64,000 nucleotides of DNA from Oharaeibacter diazotrophicus (GTDB lineage Bacteria > Pseudomonadota > Alphaproteobacteria > Rhizobiales > Pleomorphomonadaceae), in NCBI RefSeq assembly GCF_004362745.1, contig NZ_SNXY01000006.1, positions 1,240,001 through 1,304,000 of the forward strand, read 5' to 3'. The position numbers and the translations under genes are program-made. The notes below the pieces were generated by a model that saw nothing but the letters and a program-made list of their open reading frames with translations, was not told the origin of the DNA and ran no database searches. Positions 36,056-46,400 of this stretch are shown piece after piece. Position 1 is the stretch's first letter; every line of letters starts with the position of its first letter.

Positions 36056-36634
36056 TCAGCGCTCGATCGTGCCGGTGCGGCGGATCTTCTTCTGCAGGAG
36101 CAGCACGCCGTAGAGCAGCGCCTCGGCGGTCGGCGGGCAGCCGGGGACGTAGATGTCCACCGGCACCACTCGGTCGCAGCCGCGCACCACGGAATAGCTG
36201 TAGTGGTAGTAGCCGCCGCCGTTGGCGCAGGAGCCCATCGAGATGACGTAGCGCGGCGCCGGCATCTGGTCGTAGACCTTGCGCAGGGCCGGGGCCATCT
36301 TGTTGGTCAACGTGCCGGCGACGATCATCACGTCCGACTGCCGCGGCGAGGCGCGCGGCGCGAAGCCGAAGCGCTCGACGTCGTAGCGCGGCATCGACAG
36401 CTGCATCATCTCGACGGCGCAGCAGGCGAGGCCGAAGGTCATCCACATCAACGAGCCGGTGCGGGCCCAGTTGATGAGATCGTCGGTCGCGGTGACGAGG
36501 AAGCCCTTGTCGGCGAGCTCGGCGTTGACTTCCGTGAAGAACGGGTCGTTCGCACCGATCGGCTTGCCGGTCGACGGATCGACGAGGCCCTTGGCCGGGG
36601 GCGAGACCAGCGTGGAGTTCGCGGTCAGTCCCAT
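36056..36634 (-). CDS. nuoB: NADH-quinone oxidoreductase subunit B
   Basis: The 192-residue subunit carries the terminal [4Fe-4S] cluster N2. The adjacent cysteines in '[10 protein letters not shown]' and the further ligands in '[41 protein letters not shown]' are present. The ATG at 36634 lies within the end of nuoA, giving a ten-base overlap. A longer open frame upstream is out of phase with nuoA and is not coding. Confidence 0.97.
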   Translation of the reverse strand: MGLTANSTLVSPPAKGLVDPSTGKPIGANDPFFTEVNAELADKGFLVTATDDLINWARTGSLMWMTFGLACCAVEMMQLSMPRYDVERFGFAPRASPRQSDVMIVAGTLTNKMAPALRKVYDQMPAPRYVISMGSCANGGGYYHYSYSVVRGCDRVVPVDIYVPGCPPTAEALLYGVLLLQKKIRRTGTIER

Positions 36635-36990
36635 TCCAGCGCTCCCTTCTTCCACTCGTAGGCGAAGCCGATCGTCAGCACGCCGAGGAACACGATCATC
36701 GACCAGAAGCCGAACAGCCCGACCTCCTTGAAGGCCACCGCCCACGGGAACAGGAAGGCGACCTCGAGATCGAAGATGATGAAGAGGATCGACACCAGGT
36801 AGAAGCGCACGTCGAACTTCATGCGGGCGTCGTCGAAGGCGTTGAAGCCGCACTCGTAGGCCGACAGCTTCTCCGGATCGGGATCGCGGAACGCCAGCAG
36901 AAACGGCGAGACCAGCAGCGCTAGGCCGATGCCGAGCGACACCGCCAGGAACACGATGATGGGCAGATAGTCTCTCAGGAGCGCGTCCAT
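36625..36990 (-). CDS. nuoA: NADH-quinone oxidoreductase subunit A
   Basis: The 121-residue membrane subunit has three helices. '[41 protein letters not shown]' holds the conserved Cys loop and intramembrane acidic residues at the quinone-tunnel entry. It is the first gene of the operon, and its 3' end overlaps nuoB by ten bases. The promoter should lie in the 532-base gap upstream. Confidence 0.97.
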   Translation of the reverse strand: MDALLRDYLPIIVFLAVSLGIGLALLVSPFLLAFRDPDPEKLSAYECGFNAFDDARMKFDVRFYLVSILFIIFDLEVAFLFPWAVAFKEVGLFGFWSMIVFLGVLTIGFAYEWKKGALEWD

Positions 36991-37522
36991 GGCGACCTCT
37001 CGAGGCGGACCCGAGCCACGCGGGGGACCCCATCACGGCACGAAGGGCCGCCGTTCGCGGCGATGTCCTCGCCACCAGCGGCCGCCCGTCGTCTCAGCCC
37101 CGATGCGGCCTTCGTCCAGGCTGTCGTCCCTCCCGCGGCCGAGCGGCCGACGGGAAGGATTTCGCGAGGACTCGCGGGCCTTCCGGTCACGGATACCAGC
37201 GGCACGGTTAGCCCATGGCCTGCCCTTTCGCAAGTGCGATCCGACGGAGAACGCCGGGGGGTCCGGGTCGTCCCCGACGCCGCCTCGCCGCCCGGTCGCG
37301 GCGGCGAGGGAAATCAATCGATTGAAGCCCGATCGGCCGCGTGAAATTCGGACAAATGCGCCGTTCCGACGATCGCGGCGGCCCGCCGCCCGGACACCAC
37401 GGGACCGTCGGCGCGAGCGCGGGCGGCGCAGCATCGCCGGGCCCGGCGGGCGACGCGGGCGGGTGGCGGCGCACGCGCGATCTGCTATTGGCTGAGGCGA
37501 TCGAACAGGAAGTCCGCCGACC
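36991..37522. other. Divergent intergenic region between nuoA and the threonine ammonia-lyase gene
   Basis: These 532 bases carry the nuo promoter (minus) and the promoter of the downstream plus-strand gene. A 12-base perfect palindrome lies at 37314-37325 in an AT-richer patch. No credible ORF was found. Confidence 0.6.
37314..37325. promoter_or_regulatory. 12-base palindrome TCAATCGATTGA, possible operator
   Basis: This is a perfect palindrome in the lowest-GC patch of a divergent promoter region. No known regulator consensus is matched with confidence. It lies about 200 bases from the plus-strand start and 320 from nuoA. Confidence 0.35.
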
Positions 37523-38737
37523 ATGTCCCGCCCCACCCTCGCCGACATCCGCGCCGCCGCCGCCGTCGTCGCCGGTCAGGTGATGCGCACGCCGTTCCTG
37601 GCCGCGCCGCGGCTTTCGCGGCTGACCGGCGCCGACGTCAAGGTCAAGTACGAGAACCTCCAGGTCACCGCCGCCTTCAAGGAGCGCGGCGCGCTGGTCA
37701 AGCTGACGTCGCTCACGGCCGAGGAGCGCGCGCGCGGCGTCGTCGCCATGTCGGCCGGCAACCACGCCCAGGCGGTCGCCTACCACGCCACCCGGCTCGG
37801 CATCTCCGCCGTCATCGTGATGCCGGTGACGACGCCGCACGTGAAGGTGGCCGCGACGCGCGAATTCGGCGCGCGGGTGGTGCTGGAAGGCGAGACCGTG
37901 GCCGAGAGCTCCGGCGCCGCCGAGCGCATCGCCGCCGACGAGGGCCGCGTCTTCGTCCACCCCTACGACGACCACGCGGTGATGCGCGGCCAGGGCACCA
38001 TCGCGCTCGAGATGCTCGAGGACGACCCCGACCTCGACGTGCTCGCGGTGCCGATCGGCGGCGGCGGCCTGATCTCGGGCATGGCCATCGCCGCCAAGGC
38101 GCTGAAGCCGTCGATCGAGGTGGTCGGCGTCGAGACCCGGCTCTATCCCTCGATGTGGGCGGCGATCCACGGCGTCGACGCGGTCTGCGGCGGCGCGACG
38201 CTCGCCGAGGGCATCGCGGTCAAGAACGCCGGCGCCTTGACGCTGCCGGTGGTGCGCGACCTCGTCGACGCCATCGTGCTCGTCGACGAGAGCCACCTCG
38301 AGCGCGCCGTCAACGCCTTCCTAACCCTGCAGAAGACCATGGCCGAAGGGGCCGGCGCGGCCGGACTCGCCGCCATGTTCGCCGAGCCGGAACGCTTCCG
38401 CGGCCGCAAGGTCGGCCTGCTGCTGTGCGGCGGCAACATCGACCCGCGCATCCTCGCCTCCATCATGATGCGCGAACTGGCCCGCGAGGAGCGCATCGTC
38501 GCGATCCGCCTCGCGATCCCGGACCGGCCCGGCGTGCTCGGCGACATCGCCGCGCTGATCGGCGAGTGCGGCGGCAACATCCTCGAGGTCAGCCACAAGC
38601 GCACGGTGCTGGAGATTCCCGCCAAGGGTGCGTCGCTGGACATCACCTTCGAGGCGCGCGACGGCGGCCACGCCGAAGAGATCTGCGCGGCGCTCCGCGC
38701 ACGCGGCTACGGCGTCGAGCGCCGACCCGCGGAGTGA
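37523..38737 (+). CDS. Threonine ammonia-lyase with C-terminal ACT domain
   Basis: The 404-residue PLP enzyme should deaminate threonine to 2-oxobutanoate. Lys53 in 'LQVTAAFKERGALVKL' is the Schiff-base lysine, 'MSAGNHAQAVAYHATRLG' is the substrate loop, and 'AVPIGGGGLISGMAIAAKAL' binds the phosphate. A single ACT-like domain ('AIRLAIPDRPGVLGDIAALIGECGGNILEVSHKR') occupies the last 80 residues and fits allosteric control. The length resembles the shorter biosynthetic or catabolic forms (ilvA/tdcB type), so the symbol is left open. AGGAAG precedes the ATG. Confidence 0.93.
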   Translation: MSRPTLADIRAAAAVVAGQVMRTPFLAAPRLSRLTGADVKVKYENLQVTAAFKERGALVKLTSLTAEERARGVVAMSAGNHAQAVAYHATRLGISAVIVMPVTTPHVKVAATREFGARVVLEGETVAESSGAAERIAADEGRVFVHPYDDHAVMRGQGTIALEMLEDDPDLDVLAVPIGGGGLISGMAIAAKALKPSIEVVGVETRLYPSMWAAIHGVDAVCGGATLAEGIAVKNAGALTLPVVRDLVDAIVLVDESHLERAVNAFLTLQKTMAEGAGAAGLAAMFAEPERFRGRKVGLLLCGGNIDPRILASIMMRELAREERIVAIRLAIPDRPGVLGDIAALIGECGGNILEVSHKRTVLEIPAKGASLDITFEARDGGHAEEICAALRARGYGVERRPAE

Positions 38738-38805
38738 GACGCGCGGTCCCGGCGATTGCATCGGCGGGCGGTCGTCCCCACCTGTCGTGTCGCAAGGAGT
38801 GAACG

Positions 38806-39273
38806 ATGTCCACCACCCACGACCGGCCGACCTACGTCGCCGACCCGCTGACCGACTGGCGCCTGTTCGACGGCGTGCGGACCCGCCGCATGTTCGCCTT
38901 CCTGATCGACGCGGTGCTGATCGCGTTGATGACGATACTCGCCTACGTGGTCGTCGCGGTGTTCGGCGTCTTCACCCTTGGCCTCGGCTGGCTCCTGTTC
39001 CCGCTGCTCTGGCCCGGCGTCGCCCTGCTCTATTCCGCCTTTTCGATGGGCGGGCCGCGCTCGGCCACGATCGGCATGCGCACCATGGGCCTCGAGGTCC
39101 GCATGCTCGACGGCGGCCGCCTCAACCCGGGCATCGCCGCGGTGCACGCGGTGCTGTTCTACGCCTCGGTCTCGATCCTGACGCCCTTCGTGCTGCTGGT
39201 CGCGCTGTTCTCGGACCGCAAGCGCCTCCTGCACGACCTCGTGCTCGGCACCGTCGTCGTCAACCGCGGCTGA
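38806..39273 (+). CDS. RDD-family membrane protein
   Basis: The 155-residue protein has the RDD features: an N-terminal '[25 protein letters not shown]' (the Arg and Asp of the first helix), '[34 protein letters not shown]', and a C-terminal '[19 protein letters not shown]'. Three to four transmembrane helices are visible. The role is unknown; some RDD proteins act as small transporters. AAGGAG lies six bases before the ATG. It lies between the ammonia-lyase gene and bpt. Confidence 0.9.
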   Translation: MSTTHDRPTYVADPLTDWRLFDGVRTRRMFAFLIDAVLIALMTILAYVVVAVFGVFTLGLGWLLFPLLWPGVALLYSAFSMGGPRSATIGMRTMGLEVRMLDGGRLNPGIAAVHAVLFYASVSILTPFVLLVALFSDRKRLLHDLVLGTVVVNRG

Positions 39274-39367
39274 ACGGCGCGGCCGCCAGGATCGTTCGGA
39301 CGTCTCGCCTTGGGCGCCGATCCGTGACAGGATCGCCTCCCGACTTCCCGCTTCGGCCGCCCGAGGC

Positions 39368-40114
39368 ATGACGCACCATCCGACCGACGCACCGCAGTTC
39401 TTCCTCACCGCGCCCTCGCCCTGCCCCTATCTGCCGGGCCGGTTCGAGCGGAAGGTGTTCACCCACCTGGTCGGCGACCGGGCGCCGGCGCTCAACGACA
39501 TCCTGAGCCAGGGCGGCTTCCGGCGCAGCCAGAACATCGCCTATCGCCCGGCCTGCGAGACCTGCCGGTCCTGCGTGTCGGTCCGGATCTGCGTCGACGA
39601 GTTCGAGCCCGGCCGCAGCTTCCGCCGGACCCTGCGCGCCAACGAGGACCTCGTCGGCGCCGAACTGCCGGCCGCGCCGTCCTCCGAGCAGTATTCGCTG
39701 TTCCGCCGCTACCTCGACAGCCGCCACTCCGATGGCGGCATGGTCGACATGACCATGCTCGACTACGCCATGATGGTCGAGGACACCCACGTCGAGACCG
39801 CGGTGATCGAGTACCGCCGCCGCGGCATCGACAGCTTCCTGACCGGCCGTGGTCAGGGTCCGCTCCACGCCGTCGCGCTCACCGACGTGCTCTCCGACGG
39901 GCTGTCGATGGTCTATTCCTTCTACGACCCGGAAGAGCACGAGCGCGGCCTCGGCACCTACATGATCCTCGACCACGTCCGCCGCGCCCGCGCCCGCGGG
40001 CTGCCCTACGTCTATCTCGGCTACTGGGTGAAGGGCTCGTCGAAGATGGACTACAAGGCGCGCTTCCGCCCGCAGGAGCACCTGATGCCGCGCGGCTGGG
40101 AGCGCGCGCCGTGA
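39368..40114 (+). CDS. bpt: Aspartate/glutamate leucyltransferase (Bpt)
   Basis: The 248-residue enzyme transfers leucine from Leu-tRNA to proteins with N-terminal Asp or Glu, making them N-degron substrates for ClpS-ClpAP. Family segments are '[16 protein letters not shown]', '[25 protein letters not shown]' with clustered Cys, and '[22 protein letters not shown]... [24 protein letters not shown]'. The last bases overlap the GTG start of the VOC gene (GTGA). Confidence 0.94.
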   Translation: MTHHPTDAPQFFLTAPSPCPYLPGRFERKVFTHLVGDRAPALNDILSQGGFRRSQNIAYRPACETCRSCVSVRICVDEFEPGRSFRRTLRANEDLVGAELPAAPSSEQYSLFRRYLDSRHSDGGMVDMTMLDYAMMVEDTHVETAVIEYRRRGIDSFLTGRGQGPLHAVALTDVLSDGLSMVYSFYDPEEHERGLGTYMILDHVRRARARGLPYVYLGYWVKGSSKMDYKARFRPQEHLMPRGWERAP

Positions 40115-40509
40115 GCTTCCGCCGCCTCGGCGCCGTCACCGTCCTGGTCGACGACTACGACCGCGCCCTCGCCTTCTACCGCGACGGCCTCGGCTTCGCC
40201 GTCGTCGCCGACACCGACCTCGGCGGCGGCAAGCGCTGGGTGCTGGTGGCGCCGCGGCCGGATAGCGAGACGCGCCTGCTGCTCGCCCGCGCCGGCGACG
40301 ACGCCCAGCGCGCCCGGATCGGCGACCAGACCGGCGGCCGCGTCTTCCTGTTCCTCGAGACCGATGACTTCGCCGCCGACCGGGCCCGCGTCGCCGCCGC
40401 CGGCGCGACCTTCCTGGAAGACCCGCGCCGCGAGGCCTACGGCACCGTCGCGGTGTTCCGCGACCCGTACGGCAACACCTGGGACCTCATCGAGCCCGCC
40501 GCCCCCTGA
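40111..40509 (+). CDS. VOC (glyoxalase/bleomycin-resistance/dioxygenase) superfamily protein
   Basis: The 132-residue protein opens '[46 protein letters not shown]' and ends '[20 protein letters not shown]', the classical paired beta-alpha-beta-beta-beta motifs. The role could be a lyase or isomerase; the substrate is unknown. The GTG start overlaps bpt by four bases. Its 3' end overlaps the convergent pyruvyl-transferase gene by 23 bases. Confidence 0.9.
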   Translation: MSFRRLGAVTVLVDDYDRALAFYRDGLGFAVVADTDLGGGKRWVLVAPRPDSETRLLLARAGDDAQRARIGDQTGGRVFLFLETDDFAADRARVAAAGATFLEDPRREAYGTVAVFRDPYGNTWDLIEPAAP

Positions 40510-41602
40510 CCGGGCCCAGCCGGGCGGCGAGCCCCGCGAGGTCGCGCCGCAACCGCGCCGCCAGATGCACCGGGCTCGCCGGCTCGCGCAGCGGCACGCC
40601 CGCGACCAGCGGATGGTCGAAGGCGCTGAAGCCCGGCTCCGGCGTCAGCGCGCGGCCGGGCACCGGGAAGGCGCGGGCGAGCGGCTCGGCGTCGAAGGGC
40701 TTTTCCGTCCAGGTGGCGTCGACCGCGTCGATCACCGCGTCCCAGTCGGTCGCCTCGTCGCGCGGCTGGCCGTAGAGCTCGATCTCGTCGCGGCCGAGGC
40801 CGCGGTAGAGGTCGACGAAGCGCAGGTCGACGCTGCCGTCCTCGAGCAACGGCGCGCGCGCGGGCCCGGGCCGCTTTGTCCGCGTCGAGAAATAGAGGCA
40901 GGGAATGCCGTAGCTCTCGGCGAAGACGAGGCCGTGCAGCGAGGTCGACACGATGCGCCGGCAGGCGAGGATCTCGTCGAGCCGCGCCCGCAGCGCCGCC
41001 ACCGAGACCTCGGTGGTGGTGGTGATCACGCGGACGCGGTCGCCGAGCGACGCCGGCACGGCGTAGCGCAGGAAGTCGGGACGCGGCCCGGCGTCGACGG
41101 CGGTCGAGACGAGTTCGGAGAGGTGGACGACGACGCCGAGATCCCAGCGCTTCGGCGGGGCCGGATGGAAGCGCGGCAGCAGCCAGAGCGGATCGCCGAA
41201 GACGGCGTCCGCCGGCACGGCGCCCTCTCCGAGCACGGCCCGCGAGAACGGCCCGCGCATCGCGGCCAGGGCGACGCGGGTGTCCGGCGGCCGGACGTAG
41301 GGCCGCTTCTCCGTTGCGAAGGGATCGAGATGCGGCGAGGCCCCGGTGCCCCAGAACGCGACCGCGCCACCGTGGAACAGGTGGCCGACGGTGCCGACGG
41401 CGCCGAGGCGCGGGCGGCGCGAACGGAAGGGCACGTGCTCGACCGGCATACCGGCCATCATCGCCACGATGACGGGCGACAGCGCGTCGCCGAGGTTCAG
41501 GCGCCACGCGAACGGTGACGGCGCCATCCAGGACAACGGGACGCGTCCGGTGCGCGCGACGGCGCCGCGGATTTCGTCGAGGACGGAGGCGTGTTCGTCC
41601 AA
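40487..41602 (-). CDS. Polysaccharide pyruvyl transferase family protein
   Basis: About 371 residues. The segments 'NLGDALSPVIVAMMAG', 'LGAVGTVGHLFHGGAVAFWGTGAS', 'AMRGPFSRAVL', 'FGDPLWLLPRF' and 'RRIVSTSLHGLVFAESYGIPCLYF' match the polysaccharide pyruvyl transferase fold. The family adds pyruvate ketals to exopolysaccharide sugars or modifies cell-surface glycans. No good ATG precedes the conserved part; a TTG at 41602 just before 'DEHASVLDEIRGAV' is taken, without a visible ribosome-binding site. The NDUFA12 gene ends 33 bases upstream. The 3' end overlaps the VOC gene. Confidence 0.8.
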   Translation of the reverse strand: MDEHASVLDEIRGAVARTGRVPLSWMAPSPFAWRLNLGDALSPVIVAMMAGMPVEHVPFRSRRPRLGAVGTVGHLFHGGAVAFWGTGASPHLDPFATEKRPYVRPPDTRVALAAMRGPFSRAVLGEGAVPADAVFGDPLWLLPRFHPAPPKRWDLGVVVHLSELVSTAVDAGPRPDFLRYAVPASLGDRVRVITTTTEVSVAALRARLDEILACRRIVSTSLHGLVFAESYGIPCLYFSTRTKRPGPARAPLLEDGSVDLRFVDLYRGLGRDEIELYGQPRDEATDWDAVIDAVDATWTEKPFDAEPLARAFPVPGRALTPEPGFSAFDHPLVAGVPLREPASPVHLAARLRRDLAGLAARLGPVRGRRAR

Positions 41603-41634
41603 CGGTGAGGGCCCGTGGGGGCGCGGGAGCCCGG

Positions 41635-42018
41635 TCAGCCCGGGGTCCAGGCGTCGTAGTCGCCGGTCGAGCGCGGACGGGTGCCGTCGGCCAGGATCGA
41701 GCCCTTGGGGCGATAGGCGGCGGCGGTGCCGGTCGGATTCGGGCGATGCGGCTTCTGCCAGGAGCGCGGCCGGTAGTCCTCGCGGGTCGGCGGCGTGTCG
41801 GTGCGGTGGTGCATCCAGCCGTGCCAGCCCGGCGGGATCGCCGAGGCCTCGGCGTAGCCGTTGTAGATCACCCAGCGGCGCTTGCCGGTGGCGTCCTGCC
41901 AGTAGACGTTGCCCGCCTCGTCCTCGCCGACCCGGATGCCCTTGCGCCACGTGAAGAAGCGCGTGCCCATGGTCTGGCCGTTCCACCAGGTGAAGAGCTC
42001 GGTCAGGAAGGTTTTCAT
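41635..42018 (-). CDS. NADH:ubiquinone oxidoreductase accessory subunit, NDUFA12 family
   Basis: The 127-residue protein matches NDUFA12/B17.2: 'WWNGQTMGTRFFTWRKGIRVGEDEAGNVYWQDATGKRRWVIYNGYAEASAIPPGWHGWMHHRTD' is the conserved core. It is one of the few supernumerary complex I subunits that alphaproteobacteria share with mitochondria, and sits on the peripheral arm. It is encoded about 4.6 kb from nuoA and apart from the operon, as usual. The ATG at 42018 (MKTFLTELFTWW) is the family start; the frame is open further upstream. Confidence 0.95.
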   Translation of the reverse strand: MKTFLTELFTWWNGQTMGTRFFTWRKGIRVGEDEAGNVYWQDATGKRRWVIYNGYAEASAIPPGWHGWMHHRTDTPPTREDYRPRSWQKPHRPNPTGTAAAYRPKGSILADGTRPRSTGDYDAWTPG

Positions 42019-42146
42019 GGTCTCTGATCGCAAGATGCGCCACGCGGGATCGAGCCCTCGGGGCCCGACCCTTGTCGGCGCGGACTATGGCGATGGTGCG
42101 GCGCGATGTCCAGTGCGCGGCGGCGCGATCCGTCGCGGCCCGGACC

Positions 42147-42890
42147 CTATTCGGCGCGGAGCGCGGCGTAGTGGTTGAGCCGCGGCATCCGCTTCAGCGT
42201 CTCCGCCGGCTGCTTCGGTCCCTCGGGCGGGCGCACGGTCTCCGCGTAGCGCAACTGCCAGACCGGCACCGCCGGCTCCAACGGGAGCGGCTCGGCGGCC
42301 GGCGGGGCGGGCGACGGGCGCAGCGGCTCGACCTCGAGGTGGAAGCGCTCCTTGAGCTTGTCGAGTCGCTCGGGAACGCCTTGGATCACCATGCCGCCGC
42401 CCTCGCCCGGCACCAGTTCGCGCTCGTCGCCGATCAGCCAGTCGATGCGGCGGTGCAGCATCGACGGCGCCAGCGGCTTGACCAGGATGGTGTGCGCCCC
42501 GGCGCGCATCGCGCGTTCGAGCACCTGCTGCGTGGCGTGGGCGGTGACGATGATCACGGGCACCACCGACAGCTGCCCCATCGACCGTTTTCGCAGCGCC
42601 TTCATGAATTTGTATGGCGTCTTTCGACCGATCTTCCAATCGGAGATGACCAGGTTCGGCGGCTCGTGCAGAATCGCCTCGACGGCGTCCTTCAGGCTGT
42701 CGAACAGACGGACGCGACGGACGTTGATCGCGTGCAGCATCGTGCGCAGGATGGCCTGCATCGGCTTCGAGTCGTCGATCACGACGACGTCGAGCTGGTC
42801 CGTGGGCAGACCGTAGCAGGCGTGATGGGTCATGGGGACGCCGATCCGGTGACATGCGGCGCCGACACCCGAGATCGGCGCTTCATACAT
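42147..42890 (-). CDS. Single-domain response regulator with Pro-rich C-terminal tail
   Basis: The protein has 247 residues. A CheY-like receiver domain covers about 33-160: acidic Asp39/Asp40 in VVVIDDSKPMQ, phospho-acceptor Asp84 in VISDWKIG, a Thr in IIVTAHAT and a Lys in ILVKPLAP. The rest is a Pro/Glu-rich tail with no recognised output domain. No sensor kinase lies beside it. The start is unclear; ATG at 42890 is given, and an internal ATG at 42833 would remove 19 non-conserved residues. Neither has a good ribosome-binding site. Confidence 0.85.
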   Translation of the reverse strand: MYEAPISGVGAACHRIGVPMTHHACYGLPTDQLDVVVIDDSKPMQAILRTMLHAINVRRVRLFDSLKDAVEAILHEPPNLVISDWKIGRKTPYKFMKALRKRSMGQLSVVPVIIVTAHATQQVLERAMRAGAHTILVKPLAPSMLHRRIDWLIGDERELVPGEGGGMVIQGVPERLDKLKERFHLEVEPLRPSPAPPAAEPLPLEPAVPVWQLRYAETVRPPEGPKQPAETLKRMPRLNHYAALRAE

Positions 42891-43494
42891 CGATAACCCG
42901 GTTCTTTCTAAAGACTTGCCAAGGGCCGCCCGCGAATTCGACTAAATTCGTCGCGATCGCCGGGACCTTTTCCCACCCCTACATGTTGTGTGCCGCACGA
43001 CACCAAACCACGACCCGTTGCGTGACGCATTGACCCGGCGAAGCGACTCGCCGTAGCTTCGCGCCATGGATCGAACCGGTTCGGCGGCCCTTTCGCGGCG
43101 GCGCCGACGGCGCGGCAGGAGCCGCGGCGCACGGGACGGTCACGCAGTGCACCCGAGCGCGAGGATCGACCCGCCACCGAATCGCTTCGGCGGCGAACCA
43201 CGTCCGCGCGGGCGGGACAAGGGCTTCCGTGTCCGCGGCGCGAGGGCGGAAGAGAGTTGGGGACAGGCACGAGGCGGCTGGGGAAAACGGCGTTAAGGAA
43301 TCTTCAACCGAGTCGCGCCGAACCCTATACCTCGTGGCGACGAGGCCGGACACACACCACATTCTGTGGCGGTCGCACGCGATCGTGTCCGGCGGCAGCG
43401 TTCCATCAGGACGACAGAGAGCTATCATCAACCCGAAGACCGCGACGCGAGCCCGCTCTCCCAGGGATCCCGCGGCTGACGAGGACGAGCGACG
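42891..43494. other. Intergenic region upstream of nrdJ
   Basis: These 604 bases lie between the divergent response regulator gene and nrdJ. Candidate NrdR boxes lie at 43322-43369. The rest (42960-43300) has only short Arg-rich frames without family similarity. No cobalamin-riboswitch B12 box was recognised. Confidence 0.6.
43322..43369 (+). promoter_or_regulatory. Two candidate NrdR boxes upstream of nrdJ
   Basis: Two 16-base sites at 43322-43337 and 43354-43369 each agree with the NrdR consensus (ACACWATATATWGTGT, from memory) at 11 of 16 positions. Their starts are 32 bases apart, the three-helical-turn spacing typical of NrdR pairs. NrdR represses ribonucleotide reductase genes when dATP is plentiful. 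Confidence 0.6.
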
Positions 43495-46400
43495 ATGCGG
43501 ATCGAGCGGCGTTTCACCAAGGACGGCCAGTCGCCTTACGCGGAGGTGGAGTTCCGCTCCGCGGTCAGCGAGATCCGCAATCCCGACGGGTCGGTGGTCT
43601 TCCGCGCCTCCGACATCCAGGTGCCCGCCGCCTGGAGCCAAGTGGCCTCCGACATCCTCGCCCAGAAGTACTTCCGCAAGGCCGGCGTGCCCGCGGCGCT
43701 GAAGCGCGTCGAGGAGAACGGCGTGCCCTCGTTCCTGTGGCGCTCGGTGCCCGACGACAAGGCGCTCGCCAAGCTGCCGGCGGCCGAACGCGCCGGCGGC
43801 GAGACCGACGCCCGGCAGGTGTTCGACCGCCTCGCCGGCACCTGGACCTACTGGGGCTGGAAGGGCGGCTACTTCGGCACCGAGGACGACGCCCGCGCCT
43901 TCTTCGACGAGCTGCGCTACATGCTGGCGACCCAGAAGGCCGCCCCGAACTCGCCGCAGTGGTTCAACACCGGCCTGCACTGGGCCTACGGCATCGACGG
44001 CCCGAGCCAGGGCCACTACTACGTCGACCCCGCCAGCGGTGAACTGGTCCGCTCGGCCTCGGCCTACGAGCACCCGCAGCCGCACGCCTGCTTCATCCAG
44101 TCGGTCGAGGACGACCTCGTCAACGACAACGGCATCATGGACCTGTGGGTGCGCGAGGCGCGCCTGTTCAAGTACGGCTCCGGCACCGGATCCAACTTCT
44201 CCAAGCTGCGCGGCGAGGGCGAGAAGCTCTCCGGCGGCGGCCGTTCGTCCGGCCTGATGAGCTTCCTGAAGATCGGCGACCGCGCCGCCGGCGCCATCAA
44301 GTCGGGCGGCACCACCCGCCGCGCCGCCAAGATGGTGGTGGTCGACATCGACCATCCGGACATCGAGCAGTACATCAACTGGAAGGTCCGCGAGGAGCAG
44401 AAGGTCGCCGCCCTCGTCACCGGCTCCAAGACCTGCTCGAAGCACCTGACCGCTGTGATGAAGGCGATCGGCGAATCCGGCCTTGCCGGCGAGGACCGCT
44501 TCGACCCGGCCAAGAACCTCGGCCTCAAGCGCGAGATCCGCGCCGCCAAGAAGGCGGCGGTGCCGGAGAACTACGTCCGCCGCGTCATCCAGTTCGCGCG
44601 CCAGGGCTACACCGAGATCGAGTTCCCGGTGTTCGACACCGACTGGGATTCGGAAGCCTACCTCACCGTCTCCGGCCAGAACTCCAACAACTCGGTGCGC
44701 GTCACCGACGAATTCCTGCGCGCGGTCGAGACCGGCGGCTCGTGGAACCTGACCGCCCGCAAGGACGGCAAGGTCGTCAAGACGCTGAAGGCCAAGGATC
44801 TCTGGGAGACGATCGGCTACGCCGCCTGGGCCTCGGCCGATCCCGGCATCCAGTACCACACCACCATCAACGACTGGCACACCTGCCCGGCGTCCGGCGA
44901 GATCCGCGCGAGCAATCCCTGCTCGGAGTACATGTTCCTCGACGACACCGCCTGCAACCTCGCCTCCCTGAACCTCCTGCAGTTCGTGCGGGCCGACCGC
45001 TCGTTCGACATCGAGGCCTTCGCCCACGCCTGCCGGATCTGGACCGTGGTGCTCGAGGTCTCGGTGCTGATGGCGCAGTTCCCGTCCAAGGAGATCGCGC
45101 GACTCTCCTACGAGTTCCGCACCCTCGGCCTCGGCTACGCCAACATCGGCGGCCTCTTGATGTCGTCGGGCATCCCCTACGACAGCGCCTCGGGCCGTGC
45201 GATCTGCGGCGCGATCACCGCGATCATGACCGGCGTCGCCTACGCCACCTCGGCCGAGATGGCCGGCGAGCTCGGCGCCTTCCCCGGCCACGCCGCCAAC
45301 GCCGACCACATGCTCCGCGTGATCCGCAACCACCGCCGCGCCGCCCGCGGCGAGAAGTCGGGCTACGAGCAGCTGCACACCCCGCCGGTGCCACTCGACC
45401 ACGCCGCCTGCCCGGACCAGCGTCTGGTCGCGGCCGCGGTCGCGGCCTGGGACGAGGCCCTCGCCCTCGGCGAGAAGCACGGCTACCGCAACGCCCAGGT
45501 CTCGGTGATCGCGCCCACCGGCACGATCGGCCTCGTCATGGACTGCGACACCACCGGCATCGAGCCCGACTTCGCGCTGGTGAAGTTCAAGAAGCTGGCC
45601 GGCGGCGGCTACTTCAAGATCATCAACCGCGCCGTGCCGGAGGCGCTGCGCGCCCTCGGCTACCCGGAGAGCCAGATCGCCGAGATCGAGGCCTACGCGG
45701 TCGGCCACGGCTCGATCGCCCAGGCGCCGCACGTCAACCCGTCGAGCCTGCGCTCCAAGGGCCTGTCGGACGCGGCGATCGAGAAGGCGACGGCGTCGCT
45801 GAAGGCGGCCTTCGACATCAAGTTCGTCTTCAACCGCTGGACCCTCGGCGACGACGAGATGCGCCGCCTCGGCGTCTCCGACGCCGAGATGGCCGACCCG
45901 AACTTCGACCTCCTCGCCCGCCTCGGCTATTCCAAGGCCGAGATCGAGGCGGCCAACACCCACGTCTGCGGCGCCATGACCCTCGAGGGCGCGCCGTTCC
46001 TGAAGGCCGAGCACCTCGCGGTGTTCGACTGCGCCAACCCGTGCGGGCGCACCGGCAAGCGCTATCTCTCGGTCGAGAGCCACATCCACATGATGGCGGC
46101 CGCCCAGCCGTTCATCTCGGGTGCGATCTCCAAGACCATCAACATGCCGAACGAGGCGACGGTCGAGGACGCCAAGGAAGCCTACATGCTGTCCTGGCGC
46201 CTCGCCCTCAAGGCGAACGCGCTCTACCGCGACGGCTCCAAGCTCAGCCAGCCGCTGAACTCGCAGCTGCTCGCCGACGACGCCGAGGACGCCGAGGACG
46301 CGGTCGAGGCCATCGTCGCGGAGAAGGCGGTCGCCGCCCGCACCGCCGCGGTCGCCGAGAAGATCGTCGAGCGCATCGTCGAGCGGCACATCCGTGCCCG

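Noticed and set aside
42891-43321. Cobalamin riboswitch upstream of nrdJ
   Set aside because: No B12-box consensus or matching fold was seen; NrdR boxes explain regulation better.
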